A DNA stretch of 64,000 nt from Xylogone sp. PMI_703 (GCA_021399445.1 JAJTUQ010000006.1:3596001-3660000), one strand, 5' to 3'. Counted from the first letter of the stretch, positions 1-13,135 are shown. The notes: generated by a model from the sequence alone, not told the origin. Translations and numbers: made by a program.

Positions 1-149
1 TATTAAGAATAATGTTATAATTATAAGATAGGCCATTATTATGAGTTTAATGACAAATGGATGTTCTTTAAGAAGTATGTTAATAATCTGTTTAACCTGA
101 GAAAGCTTAAGGCAAAAAGGATATTGCCTTAGATGACTCGAGAAGAGGA

Positions 150-3050
150 ATTCAATATAGAATTTGCTTCTGATGTATTTATAGCCAAGGAAGGAGAAGT
201 TATCCGGCTAGATGTTAAGTTTGGTAATGGAAACTTTAAGGTTTTAGTAGATTCAGGAAACCAAATTAACCTAATCTTGTTACAAGTTATTAAAACAATA
301 GATGTATAGACTGAAGTCTATAATTGACTTTTATGAATAACCGACAGTTTGTTAACAAAGAAAAGAGTATTCATAAGAATTAAACTTTTTATTATAAGGA
401 TTAGAAATTACCAAGAACAAATCTGGTTTGAGGTTTCTTTCCTTGGAAAGGAAAATATTATCCTAGGATAACTTTGGTTAGAATTCCATAATTTAAATGT
501 TAACTAGAAAATAAAGAAATTAATATTTAAATGTTATTGTGATATTAAACTAAAAGAATAATTTATGTAAAATGTTTTTACTGTTGAATTTATTTAGGAT
601 AACTTTTAGAATAAACTGGACATTTTCCCAGAAGAATACTAAGATTATCGTAAGTTATTTACTCTATAACTAAAGAATATAGTTTTGTTTTTATATAAAG
701 ACTAGGATTACGAAATTATTCTTTAGGAAAGTGTAATATCTTTTTATAAACTTATTTATAGAACAAATCCTACCAGGGATAAGATCCTGAGGAAGTAACT
801 AAATGAGTAAATTACGAAAAGTTTTTATAAAAAGTCAAGCTTTTTGTGAGGAGCATTATTAATATAGACACCAAAACTAAATGATCCCAGGAAAAGATTA
901 TGTAGAGATTATAGAAATTTAAACAGTAAAACTATAAAAAATAAATACTTATTACTTTATATTAATAATATACAAGATATACTTATTAAAGTTAAATATT
1001 TTACAAAATTAAACTTTACTACAGGATTTAACTTAATAAAGATCAAGGAAAGACATAAGTAATATATTATTATTTGAATTAAATATAAACTTTATAAATT
1101 ATTAATCATGTCTTTTAGTCTAACAAATGTACTAATAATTATACAGAAAATGAGTAATATAATTTTGAGATTATATTTAGATCACTTTATAATAATATAT
1201 TTAGATAATATCTTGATTTATTCTAAGATGTTAGAAGAATACAGACAGTATATTCATACTGTACTTAAAACATTAATTAATAATAATATAAAATATAAAT
1301 TAGTTAAATATTAATTTAATATAACAGAAGTAAAATTCTTAAATAAAATAGTTTCGGACAAAAGATTCTGAATAGACTTAAAAAAAGTAAAAACTATTAA
1401 AGAATAGTTTACTTTAAAGACAGTCAAAGAAGTTCAACAGTTTAACAAACTTGTCAATTACTATAAACGTTATATAACAACTTACTCAAAGATAGCTAGT
1501 CTGCTGACAGAATTAACAAAGAAAGATATACTCTTCGTTTGGGAAGAGAGACAAGAAAGAATCTTTTAAAAGGTTAAAGATTAGTTCAACAAAGACTGAA
1601 TATTAATTTATACTGATCCCGAGAAATTATACTTACTAAAAATAAATACCTTAAGTAAAACGTTGAGTAAAATCTTGTTATAAAAGGATGACAAAGAACA
1701 TTAAAGGTTAATGGCTTTTTATTCTCGAAAATTTATTTTAGCAGAATTAAACTATAACATCTACAAGAAGAAACTCTTGACTATCATAAATTATTGCAAA
1801 TATTAGAAAATTTACTTATATAATATTAAATATCTATTCGAGATTTTATCAGACTACAAGAATTTAATAATCTTTATAATCACTAAAGATTTTAACAATA
1901 AATAAGTACACTAATACAAAATGTTAACATAATATAATTTCAGGATTCGTTATGTCCAAGGATCAGAGAATACTAAGGCCAATACTCTGAGTAAGTAACC
2001 AGACTATATAAAAAGAAGTTCTAAACAAAAATTCATCATATTTAGGAAAGAAGGTAATATCTTACGTCTTAACCATATACAAATATTAATAATTACATAA
2101 GTTATTGACGAGGAATGACTAGAAAAGATTAAGTTAATCATTACAGAAGAGAAAGAAATCTCTAAAGATCCCAAGGCCAGTTGGCTCGAGGATCAGGAAT
2201 TTCCAGACATTTGGCTAAAAGACAGAAGAATATTTATCTTATTAACAATTATCCAAGAGTTTGTGAAAGAACAACATAAATTATTTACATATAGTCATCA
2301 GGAAATTACAAAGACCAAGAACTGACTATAATAAGAATTCTTTATCTTTAAACTTTAACAGAAAATCATTAAAGTCATCAATAACTACAATATTTGTCAT
2401 AAAGCTAGAATATCAAGAAAAAAGCCTATAGAACAATTAATGCCTTTTCAGATATTAGAAAAACCTTAAACTTTTATTTCATGAGATTTCATCACAGAAT
2501 TACCTTTATCAAGAAATGCTAATAGACCAGAAGAAGATCATTATAACTTAATCCTTATTATAGTAGATAAACTTACAAAGTATTCTATCATGTTGTTATA
2601 GAAGGAAACATAGATAACCAAGGATTTAACGGAAATTACGATTTCTAGGGTTATAATAAACTATAATATTCTAGCAGAAATTATTTCGGACAGAAATAAG
2701 TTTTTTACATCGAAATTCTGGGAAACAATTTACAAAAGATTAAACATTAAAAGAAAAATCATTATAAAGAGATAAGCTCAGACAGACAGTTAAACTAAAT
2801 AAATAAACCAGATTATAAAAGTCTATCTTTGCTGTTATATAGATTATAAGCAGTCAAATTAGAAAAATCTCTTACTAATAGTACAATTAGTATATAACAG
2901 CACAAAGAGTAAAATTACTAAAGTTATACCTTTTTTTGTGAATTATGGTTACAAAGCCTAAACTTACTTTATAAAAGTAAAGATAAGAAACATTTCCAAG
3001 ATAGCTAAATAATAAGTAGATAAATTAGAAAAAATTCATAATCACTTAAA
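150..3050 (+). pseudogene. pol: Gypsy pol relic: protease, RT, RNase H, integrase
   Basis: Relics of a retroviral-type polyprotein are readable in order. The protease has a VDSG active-site motif near 245-260. The reverse transcriptase (about 880-1330) contains a 68-codon open stretch at 1108-1314 where the catalytic YLDD box reads YLDN, a G-to-A change that removes one metal-binding aspartate. RNase H begins with YTD near 1610 and ends in a VQGSENTKANTLS-like segment near 1950-2000. A zinc-binding HH region lies near 2270-2330, and the integrase core spans about 2480-2960 with WDFI, DKLTKYS and YNSTKSKI segments. Frame and stops change constantly, so this is a mutated relic. Family assignment rests on domain order and motif similarity and is firm at the Ty3/gypsy level only. 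Confidence 0.82.
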
Positions 3051-4161
3051 ATATAACATCAAATTCGTATAAAAACACATAAAGAAATATTATAATTAAA
3101 AGTATAATATAGAACTTAAGCTTAAAAAAAAAATAAAGTTTATATTATCCATAAATTTATCAAAATAATAAAACTGAATAATAAATTAAATTAAAAAAAG
3201 ATTAAATTATATAAAATCAAAAAGAAATTAAGAAATCTAACATATAAACTAAAATTCTTTAATATTATGTAAATATATCTAATATTTTATGTAACAATAC
3301 TAAAGGAAGTACTCCTGGGATTATCATTAACTCCAGATTTAAAGCTAGAATAAAACCTAAATATAAAATAAGAAGTCAAAGAAATCTTAAATAACAAATT
3401 AGTAAAGAACAAGAAAAAATACTTAATTAGATAAAAAGAATAAAAAGAGTATAAATAATTAAATACTTAAGAATCAGAAAAACATCTTATTAATTCTAAT
3501 AAACTTCTAGAAGAGTATAAACAAGTAAAGTCAACTAAGCTTTATTGAATAAAACATTAACATAAATAAACAACTTAGCCTTGAAGAGGAAAGCCCCGGA
3601 GGACCCTGCTTCCGCCAGTTAAGTAATTTTCGTTTATTATAACACCTCGTTTTCCTTTTGTTCCTGTTCAAGTCTCTCTTTCTTTTCTGTTTTTTTCTTT
3701 TCTTATTCTTTAATCTTTTTTAGCTCTTTTATCAAAAAAACACCTCGAATAATCATATTATAACCTTTTGTCTTGACTAACTTTCATAGTTTGCAAAAAT
3801 AAGCTACACAGGCCAGGATTTCCTCCTCCTCTTGTTTAAGACATTCCTCCTCTTCAACCAAATACTCTAACTTATCTATATTCAGATCAAGTTTACATTT
3901 TCCACTCTAACGAATATATTCGCTATACTTAATGGACTAAAGACTACAATAACATTCCTTGTTATTGACAAAACAATAATAACACTTGAAAGTCATAAAA
4001 TAACCAGAATTCTTTATCACTTTCCTTTTCCTCACATATTTTTTATAACTAAACTTATACTTAAGTAATATGATGAAAAGAAAAAAAAGTTTAATTCCCG
4101 GGAAAAAGTTTATAGTTATAACTTTAAGCATCAAGACAACACTAAACTAGGAAAAGGATAG

Positions 4162-4755
4162 TGTCACAACCCTGTAAAATTATAACAAATGACCAGATTA
4201 TAAGGCTTCTATAGTCATCGCCTTAGTTAAATAAGTATAAATTAAGATAGTTATCAAGGATCTGGTTATAGTATCATTAATATTATCACATTACTAATAC
4301 TAGCGAAAGGATAATATAAGTTTAATACTAATATTATAAAAAGGGTTATACAAACTAAAGGATAATATTATCGAAGTTATAATATTAACCCTTTGGTTAT
4401 ATTAACTAGATAATAATATTATCGGGAAATTAGTACTACCTTTTCGCTTATGTTAACTATTTGCTTGTATGTACAAATAACTAATATTAACAAATAAATA
4501 ATCATGTAAAACATATATCTTGTATATCCAGTATATCAAGTATAGAATATAACTAATATATTTAATATACCAACCCTCATTATATAAATAGATAATTTCA
4601 CAATAAATAAGAGCTTCGTGCTTAACTCAATTGATTTACAGCATACCTACATTTCATAATAACGACCCTAAGCCTTATGAAGCTATTCTCTTGCCCTTTA
4701 CCTTCATCTATCATCTGAGTGATAGATAACCCCAAACCCTTGTAGGAATGTTACA
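4162..4755 (+). repeat. LTR copy A (3' LTR of element 1)
   Basis: This 594-bp sequence begins TGTCACAACCCTG and ends GGAATGTTACA, the usual TG...CA LTR boundary. A diverged copy lies in opposite orientation at 6907-7503; the two can be followed along their whole length, including the segment with TCATCTATCA near the 3' end. The purine tract just upstream marks copy A as a 3' LTR. Many differences between the copies are C/T or G/A, as RIP predicts. Confidence 0.85.
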
Positions 4756-6906
4756 CCTTGTTCATTTTTATAACTACATTAATCAGTCAATAGTCTTTAT
4801 TTTTCTTTTTCACCAGAAACCATTTGTTTTTATAAAGTCTATAACTTTGTTTTAGGACTTTTTAATTAAGATGTTCTTGTATTATTTGGATTATTTTCTT
4901 CTTTAACATTTTTAATAATAGAATATTTTTATTTTATCAGGTTATATGTTTAATTGTTTGGATTTTTTGTGGTAATATAACTTTGGGTTAAATAATTTTT
5001 ATATAAGAAAAGTTGAATATTATAACAACTTCTTGGTTAAACAAAAGTTTAATAAACAGATTTTGCTTTTGTTTAATTAATTAATCTCTGATAATTAGTT
5101 TGTTTATTTTTTCAAGGGTTAACCTTTCTTTTCTTTATATGTTGGAGAACTTTGGCGTAATTCAGTAGTTGTATTTCCTAGGGGTAGTAGGAGGTACTTT
5201 TAGTTTTTTTAGTTTTTTTTTTTAGTTATTAATGTTTTTAGGCTTACTCTTATCTGACTTCTTTAAATCTATTAACCTGATTTTCTGGTCTTTTCTTTTG
5301 TATATAGTGAGAACTTAAGCTTTTGACAATGCTTTTATAACTTTAGAGTAATCTTAGTTACTGTAGTTATATATTTACATTATCCTTAGTTTTATTTTAC
5401 CCTATTCATCCAGAGACTTTAAGACAGGGCCAGAGTCTTCATTTCTTATAACTTTAGTTTTTATTCTCGACATTTATACTCTTTTTTAGCTTATAACCTC
5501 AGAAGTATTTATTCTGTCAGTATTCCGCCCCCCGGAAGTACTGATTACTTTTTTCTCTAGAGTATTGTTATATTGACTTATGTACTATGGACAGGGTATG
5601 TCAAAACTTTAAGTTTTACTTTTTTGTTAATATCTTAATTATACAGTATAATGTATATTCTGTTGTTTTTAGTCTATATTTTTATTTATGTTTTTTATAT
5701 GAACAGTATTCTTAGTATTAATTTTAACTTTATAACATTAGTCACAAAAATTGGGGTTATTATTATTATACTTTTAACTTTTATTTTAACATCATTATAT
5801 ACTCTGTCAAACCTCTTGTACTCTTTAATGACTAAGACTAACGTTATTTCAGGGTTTGGTTACATAGGTAACCTTGCTTTTTATGCTAGATAACTAGTTA
5901 TTACATTTATCTCTGCCTCAGTATTAATTAGTACTTGCTATAAAACAGAATTCCTGATCTTTACATTAATTTTTGGTATCTTAGCTGTATATTATTTTTC
6001 TAGACTTTTTCTGATCAAATTGACTTTTGCTTCTGGTTTAGTTTTTCGGTATTATTAACTCTTTCTCCTGAACATTAATTTCTGTATTAAGTTTAATGAA
6101 GACAAGATTTCTCCAATAGTTAACTTAATTTTCTGATCTAAAATCTTCCTAAGGATTATTTTAAAAGAATTTGTTTTTTGTAGTTTATCCTGGAAGATAA
6201 CTTTCTTCTTTCTCGTTAAACATCTCCTTAAGTTTCTTGCCGGTTTTAAGGCTGAGTATTCTAAATCTATCTTATCATCTTCTTCTTTCATTGTCATAAG
6301 TTTTTAATTCTTTAGTTTTGACAGTTTTAGTACTACTAACTTTTACTCCTCTTCAGCTTGTCACTTTAATACTTAATTCTCTGACTGTTACTTCTTTTCC
6401 TTCTTTTCTTCCTTTACTTAAGTAGTAACCATTTTTACTTTTACAAAATCTTCTGTTTTTATGAAATTATCAAAATCCGATTTATTGTCAGAGAATTCTT
6501 CATTAATTATGATAGATTAAACTTTCTAACTTGTCTCTGTATTTAGTTTCACATTAACAATTACTCTTTATTTTCTGACAATCTCTTTTAGTATTATTCT
6601 TCTGTAAAAGGCTATTAGTTAAGCCCTAAGATTATACTTTCTGTAATAAAATCTTCTGTACTGTTCATGGCATAACCTTGTTTCTATGTTATACCTAAGT
6701 TCAGGGTATCCTTGTCTTTGGTGCCCCTCTTCTCTACAGTAATAACACAGAAATGTACCCTGAGCCGTCAGATTTTGCCCTCTCCCACCATATCCTCCTT
6801 CATAACCTCCTCCGTATCCTCCTCTCCTACTTAGAGCAGGCCTCCATTAGTTTACTTATACTTCTTACTGGAAAGTAAATATCTGAGCTGTCAGTAATAT
6901 ACTTAG
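4756..6906 (-). mobile_element. Gypsy element 2 fragment (gag C-terminus to start of RT), minus strand
   Basis: Read on the minus strand, this segment contains a glycine-rich stretch and a retroviral zinc knuckle near 6725-6775 (CYYCREEGHQRQGY, the last Cys replaced by Tyr through TGC-to-TAC). Then comes an 80-codon open stretch at 6055-6297 with the gag-pol linker typical of one fungal gypsy clade (ILDQKIKLTIGEIL). The start of reverse transcriptase near 4790-4870 reads WFLVKKKN. RT is cut off at the junction with LTR A, and gag is cut off at LTR B about 130 bp before the zinc knuckle. It therefore looks like an older element split by insertion of elements 1 and 3. An open stretch at 5651-5893 on the plus strand is antisense and not coding. 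Confidence 0.7.
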
Positions 6907-7503
6907 TATAACGTTCCTACAAGGGTATGGGGTTATCTATCACTCAAATGATAGATGAAGGTAAAGGGCAAGAGAATATCTTCACAAGGCTTTAAGGTAG
7001 TTACTATGAAATGCAAATATATTGTAAATCAATTAAATTGAGCACAAAGCTTCTATCTACTGTAAGTTTTATCTACTTATATAAAGAGTAAATTTCCTCC
7101 GAGTCCCATTGATCCCATTAATCCCCATAAAATCCATGGGATCCGCTTATCTAATCCAAGTATTTACTTAATCGCTAGTATTAGTTTTTTGCACGTACAA
7201 GCAAATCGCTAGCACAAGCAGAAAGGTAGTACTATTTCTCCGATAATATTATTACTTAATTAATACAATTAAAGGGTTAATATTATAATTCTGATAATAC
7301 TATTCTTTAACTTATATAACCCTTTTTATAATATTAATATTGAACTTATACTATCTTTTCACTAATATTAGTAATACAATAATACTAATGATATTATAAC
7401 CAGGACCTTGATAACTGTCTTATCTTATATTTATTTAACTAAAACAACAACTATAAAAACCTTATACTTAAGTCATTTGTCATAACTTTACAGAGTTATA
7501 ACA
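6907..7503 (-). repeat. LTR copy B, inverted relative to copy A (3' LTR of element 3)
   Basis: This is the reverse-orientation copy of the 4162-4755 LTR, about 597 bp. Its 5' end reads TGTTATAACTCTG on the minus strand and its 3' end is GGAACGTTATA. The sequence directly upstream on its own strand (7504-7540) ends in a purine-rich tract and resembles the tract before LTR A. It is therefore best read as the 3' LTR of another minus-strand member of the same family whose body lies to the right. Confidence 0.8.
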
Positions 7504-10500
7504 CTATTCTCTTCTTAGTTTAACTTTGTCTTAAAACTTATAATTAAGACATAAAAGTCCTTATAACAATTTAATTCTTCTTTCCTTTTTACTATACCCC
7601 TTAAATATAATCTTGAATAAAGTTATAACGAAATAGTACGAAAAAGAAAGAAGGAAGCCTGTCCTAAGCTGATTTCAAGAGTCCAAACTTCTTGTTAAGG
7701 GCCAGGTGTAAAGGGGGTGTTACGCCCACCAGGGGGGAATGCAGCCCCAGCGAAGGGACCTCGCCTAGGACATTCACGTGACCATTGTACAGTATAAAGT
7801 AGAGCTTAAGCTTAACGATGTAAGGGACAAGATTTAGTCTGTGGAATGTATGAGAGACACCTGCGCACACCCTTCGTCTTGCCTGTGATTCGCTGTCGAC
7901 CACCCCGGGATGCTCATCCCCTAACATTTACTGAATAAGTTAAATCATGATTATCTTTTTTTTGTTTTAATATTATTAACTAAAATTGTTTTCTTTAGTT
8001 TATTTATGATAAAACTCATAATATACACTTCTTTGTATTATTTGGCTTTAATGTACTAATTCTTTTGATTCTTTTGAATAAAATATATTATATATAAATT
8101 AAAAAAGTTATTAAAACCCTTTTCATAAACATATCAACTAAAAAGTAAATTAACCTTAAGATTCAAAATAAATAAAATATTAAATAATAATATAGTTTTT
8201 TATTCTTTAACTTCATTTCAGTAATTCCTTTTTTTTATGTATATAATCTTTTATCTTTAATCTTTATTTTGTAATATTTAATATTAATTATTAGTTATTT
8301 AAAGAATCAAAAATTATTAGTCATATATAAAGAAGTATTAATGTCTGTAATTCAGACAAAAAGTTTAATCTTATATATTACTTTTTTGATATTCTTATAA
8401 CTTTATCTTTTTTCTTGGATAAGTTATTAAAGCTTAACTTTATTTCTGATGTTTAGTTATTCTCTGAAGAAGACTAATCATATGTTTATAAGAATATTGT
8501 CTTAATTTGTTCTTCTTATAATAACTTTTGTTTTTATTCTTTTTTATTGTTTTCCGAGAATGTTATAATTTATTATTTTTAGATTTAAGATTAAGAATAT
8601 ATTTTCTTGTATTATGTCTGAGTTTATAATATTTAATAAAATAATTCTCGTCATATAAATAATATTTGACTTTTCTTTAATTAAACAAATTATTTTTATG
8701 TTTATTCTATTGACTTAAGCTTTTGTTCTCTTTGTCTTATGATTTTTGTGTTTTTTTGTCTTAGACAACAAAGATTATTAAATTAGTAACTTTTTCTTTA
8801 TATCTCTAGAAAATATTGATTTTGTTTACAATTTCAAGTATTAATTATATATTAATTATAATTATAATTATTAAATATTCTTTTAAGAGTTTTGTAAGAA
8901 AGAATTTAAATATTTATTTTATGTTAAAATTATCCTTAAGTTCAAGGATTACTTTTATAACTCTTTTTCTCAGTTTCTGTACTTGAATCTATCCTTCTTC
9001 AATTGTTATACTCTGTTTTAGCTTAAATAAGATAAGTTAAGTTATTTTACTCTGAATAATATAAGATAACAACTTATTATACTTAGAGTATAACTTTGTT
9101 TATGTTAATTAAGTTTTAGACTTATTACAAATTAATTTATTGTTTATAATATTAATATAGATTAAGATTATATATAAAATTTTTATAAATATAACTTTAT
9201 ATTTTTTTTGTTTTTTAATATTTTATATATTATTATTTAATTTATTTTTATTTTTTATCTTTAAGTTTTTTAGTTATTTTTTTATATTTTTAATAATAAT
9301 TTTAAATGTTTTCGTGTTTATTAATTTGACAAAAGTACTAATCAATGATGAGGTTCTTTGAATTTAAGTATACTTTATGATTGTCTTATTTAGTACAAAT
9401 TTTAGTAATTCTTCTTTGAAATAAAGTTTCATCAGTTTAAATTATTCTTGTCAATTTGTTTTATTAAGTATACTAACAAGATATTTATGTACAAAATGAT
9501 CAGTGTCCATTTTCTTAAATGTTAATGAAGTAAGGATAATGAAGATTTTATCGTCTTTTGAGTTATTGTATTATAACTCAAAGTTAAAAAGATTTATAAT
9601 TAATTATTGGGTTTAGGTAATTAAGTAAATATTATACTGAGATGTCCGATACTAATTAAGGGACCATGATCTTCAAATACTTGTTATAGACCGACAATTC
9701 GTTATATGTTTACTTGTCTTAAGACTTAAAACTAATTAGTCTTAATTTCAATTAATACTCTGTAGACTTCTTTCTTTTACTAAAGACTTATGTAATTATG
9801 TGTATTTTGGCTGTCTTTGGTGATAGCCTTATGATAAACATATTTTAACTGTTATTTTTCTTAGTAATGTTTTAATATATGTCTAAACTTATAATTTATA
9901 AAGATTATGACTATTAAGTTTATATTATAAAAATGTTAGTTCACTAGGTATTACTATATTATAGAGTTAAATAAGCTTATATTAGCTTATATATTGTATG
10001 TTTATTCTTTTATTTAGTATTTAAGGGGTTATACCCTTAAATATTCTCTTACCGGATTATTAATCGTTTTACTCTGATCGTATAACTACTGAGTGTTAGT
10101 ATGCTTTGCTCTCATAATTCCTAATAGTTAATTATAATAAAATGATCATTCTAAAAATATATAGATATATATATTATATTATAATAATTTTATACTTATT
10201 ATTATTTTATTATATTATTTTATAAAATTTCTCTTCTTTTTAGATTATATTTTGAATATATTATTATCTTTTTATTTTTGCTTTTTATTTATATAATAAA
10301 CTTTTTATAATATAACCCGATTTATAAAGTCCTTATTTATATTTCTTGTAAATATGTTCTCGTAAAGAATATAATTAAAAATCATTTGTTAAATATGTAT
10401 AAAAGTTAGTTAACTCTAAAGAAAAAGAAAAGTTGTCTTAAGATTGTCTAAATGATAAATCTTGAAAAACTTAAGTTAATTTAATAATTAATTTTGTTCC

Positions 10501-11280
10501 TGAGTAGCCTGTTAATCCCTTACCTTACGTTGTACTTTAATAAGATGTTATACTAGTTCTATAAGTTATAACCTTGTGTTTGTTGTAATAACTAGTTGAT
10601 GAGAGAGTATTTAAAGGTATAATATGGTTAGACTTTTAGTGAGAAGGATAACTAGTTGACTAAAGTATTTCAGGTAATATGTGTACTTTCTAAAGTTATA
10701 ATTAGCTTAGTCATTTGTTAGACCTTTTTTCGGTGTAACTATTTTTGGTTCTTTATTATTATTAGGGATAAGTTTAATAAAAGAAATAATTTAATATATA
10801 AAGTTTATAAGTAATAAATAATATGAAGTAAGAGAATTATTATGATTATTTTATGATTATACATAAAATTAATAAACCTTATATTAATATGATTAGAATA
10901 CTTATTAATAATAAGTAAATAATATTTCTTATTAACTTAAGTTGTTGTATAAAGTTCAAATACTTATTTAGGTTATTGATAACCTAGAATGTTATAACTC
11001 TACTTATTAGCTAAAGTAGTAAAAAAAGCCTTTATCGTTAGATTTTAAATTTTATACTTAGTTAAGTTAGTTCGAAGATCTTCTAACTTCTCTTAATATA
11101 TAAGATTTAGTAAGAGAGCTTTCCCAGTCACTAAAATACATATTAATATACTAAAGAACTTTTTACTCTTATCTTGTGTATTATAAGCTTTACTAGCTTT
11201 AAGAGTTTTGACAGATATAATTTTTTTAGAAGATTTTATAAAGTTTAGTAAAAAACCCTTTTCATTAATATTATATATAT
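7504..11280 (-). mobile_element. AT-rich block, probably the body of element 3 (unresolved)
   Basis: The first 120 bp (7504-7620) match the 3' noncoding end of element 1, so a minus-strand element of the same family starts here. Beyond that the DNA is extremely AT-rich and stop-dense in all frames, and no protease, RT or integrase motif could be read with confidence. The matching 5' LTR was not found. An island of ordinary composition sits at about 7650-7930. Assigning the whole block to element 3 is inference; it may contain several nested relics. Confidence 0.4.
7650..7930. other. Island of normal base composition inside the AT-rich block
   Basis: About 280 bp with normal GC and intact CpG sites lie between strongly AT-rich flanks. 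An 87-codon minus-strand open frame crosses it but resembles no family I recognise. It may be an insertion younger than the last RIP cycle, or a fragment too short to be a RIP target. A TGTTAC...TGTACA span inside it could mark LTR-like ends, but no second copy was seen. Confidence 0.4.
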
Positions 11281-11495
11281 TGTGGTAGGGAAAACAGTAT
11301 ACGGCACGTGCGTAGCACGTGTACGTGCAGCGTATCATGTGACCTGTACGTAGTATATAGAGCACAGTTCTTACAACCGTACAACAATCAACCACCTTCA
11401 CTCCTATTCTACCAGACCTTGCCTTCTGATTGGTCAGTTGTATTGTATTACTGTATATACTACCCCAACACCTCTTAGCACCTCTCTCTTCCACA
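11281..11495 (-). repeat. Solo LTR-like element with TGTGG...CCACA ends
   Basis: This 215-bp segment of nearly normal composition is bounded by a perfect 5-bp inverted terminal pair, TGTGG at the left and CCACA at the right. On the minus strand it begins TGTGGAAGAGAGAGG and contains a TATATAC box, which resembles small fungal copia-type LTRs. It holds two CACGTG hexamers (11305-11310, 11316-11321). Flanks are AT-rich and a target duplication cannot be decided. The 133-codon minus-strand open frame crossing it continues into AT-rich DNA and is not taken as a gene. Confidence 0.55.
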
Positions 11496-12540
11496 ATATT
11501 TTTAGGCTAAATACGATGTTTTTTAATACTAGAGAATAATTAACTACATAGATTTTAATTAATAATTAAGCATTAAGATATATAATAACTTATAACATAT
11601 AAAATAATACTTAATTAATTAATATAAATATTCGAATATAAGCTTATATTCAGATTTAACTTTATAGTAGTCTATATTCCTTAAATATATATTATTAATC
11701 TTCTCTTTATGATATTTTACAAACTGCCTTACTTAGTTCTTTCTTATAAACCTTTGTATAATCTCCTTTGTTATATTATGAACAATCTGACTAGTTAGTA
11801 GTATTCCTTAGCCTATAAGATAATTAATATACTTGATTAGAATACTCTCTTGAGCGTTATTAAGACATTGTCTATATATAGACATAATAATCTTTATAGA
11901 GTTATGTTGACCTCTGTATTACTTTGTAAGGGTTATACTCTCGAGATTATACTATTTAGGTATAACATTAAAATTAGATCTCTTTTGTGATTTCAAACCT
12001 GTAAATTACTTCTTGAATTAAAGTTTCGTAAACCTTCATATTAATGGTAGAAGTATAGTAGTCAAAGGTAAAAAGTAAGAAGTTACCGGGATCATGTGTA
12101 GTTTACACGTTTAGTAAATAAAGATATAAAACGTAAAGATAAAATATGTTTAACTATGTGTAACTTATGAGTATTTTCTTACTTTGACGTGAAAGTAGTA
12201 CATAATAACGTAGATTATTATTCTTTGAGATAAAATAACTTTAGTAAGTAGTAATGTTAAAAACGTCTAATACAGTAAGTGATTTAACAAGGTGAGGACG
12301 TATAGTGTTTAAAGTAGTCTGAGTAAAGAGATGTAAAAGGATAGTTTAATCAGGAGACGAGAAAGTCTGGGGAGCCTAGAACTAGAGTTATTATAGTGAA
12401 TAAATCTAATACATCCTTATATATATTTAATTTTCATATTTTCTTATATGTATAAAAATTATTCTGTAACATTTATTAATCTTCCTTTTATTGTTATTAC
12501 TGTTACTATAATTTTCTTTATGTTTACTTAGATGAAGAAC
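11496..12540. other. AT-rich sequence, no gene seen
   Basis: Stop-dense, AT-rich DNA of the same type as the retroelement relics on its left. No protein motif could be read. It merges into the broken gene that starts around 12,540. Confidence 0.6.
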
Positions 12541-13135
12541 TTAACTTAAATAAACTATCACTATTTATTATCTTAATATTATCACCTTTTAATGTATTGT
12601 CATTACCTGGCTGCCCAACTTGCTCTTTAATATACCTTTCAACAGTAATTACTGTATTACGTAGAATTATGCCCTTTTCCTCAAATGACCCTTACTCCCA
12701 ACTTAACTACTCTATCAGCTCATCCAGTTCATCTAACGTCTTCCCTCAAATACATGTTAACATCTCTAGCTGTAACGGCCGGCCTTCTTCCCATAAAGCT
12801 TCAAATCCCTTGTGACCAATGCTCTTTTTCCCGACTACTCAAAACTCTTCGTCTCCTTTGACGTATACGTCACGTTACATAAAGCTTCTCAGCAACGCCG
12901 ACATCCTCCAAATCCATACCGGCAGATCTCGCCCACGTCCGAGTTCTTGCCGTCACGCTACCCGCGAGATACGCCAAAGCATGGTTGGGCACTTCTCTAT
13001 GGGCATTGAGACAAGACTGGGGTTAGCGTACACTACGGAGAACAACATCATCCGTCGTCGAAGTCCTTGGCTTTCGCTGGTCTTGGTCGAGGTGATAAAT
13101 GCCTTGTCCGTTGCATATGGGAGGGCTGGGGGCAC
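12540..13135 (-). pseudogene. RIP-damaged pseudogene of unknown family
   Basis: One minus-strand frame can be read for about 200 codons, from an ATG at 13135 leftward to about 12,540, interrupted by five or more stops. Between stops the translation looks like real protein, for example TLDELDELIE and FEEKGIILRNTVITVERY near 12,600-12,740 and ALPYATDKAFITSTKT at the N-terminal end. Each stop is one C-to-T or G-to-A step from a sense codon. Base composition is normal at the start and becomes AT-rich towards the retroelement block, as if RIP spread outward from it. I do not recognise the family. Open frames on the plus strand (12,597-13,145) are antisense shadows. Confidence 0.5.

Larger units (their letters stand above)
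1..4755 (+). mobile_element. Decayed Ty3/gypsy LTR retrotransposon (element 1), 5' end outside window
   Basis: A plus-strand LTR retrotransposon enters from the left edge and ends with its 3' LTR at 4162-4755. Conceptual translation, broken by many stops, gives the gypsy order protease - reverse transcriptase - RNase H - integrase. Between pol (ending near 3550) and the LTR lies about 600 bp of noncoding 3' sequence, ending in a purine-rich tract (4150-4161) that abuts the LTR and fits a polypurine tract. Nearly all stops are TAA/TAG/TGA where CAA/CAG/TGG/CGA would be expected, and the DNA is very AT-rich, which fits RIP. The element cannot be autonomous. A short segment near 3590-3640 has ordinary base composition and may be a separate insertion or a RIP-escaped patch. 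Confidence 0.85.

Noticed and set aside
4162..7503. LTRs A and B as the two ends of one retrotransposon
   Set aside because: LTRs of one element must be direct repeats. These are inverted, and each has a purine tract on its outer side, so they belong to two elements.
11093..11494. 133-codon minus-strand frame
   Set aside because: It spans the 215-bp solo LTR and runs on into AT-rich relics. The LTR end features explain the sequence better than a gene.
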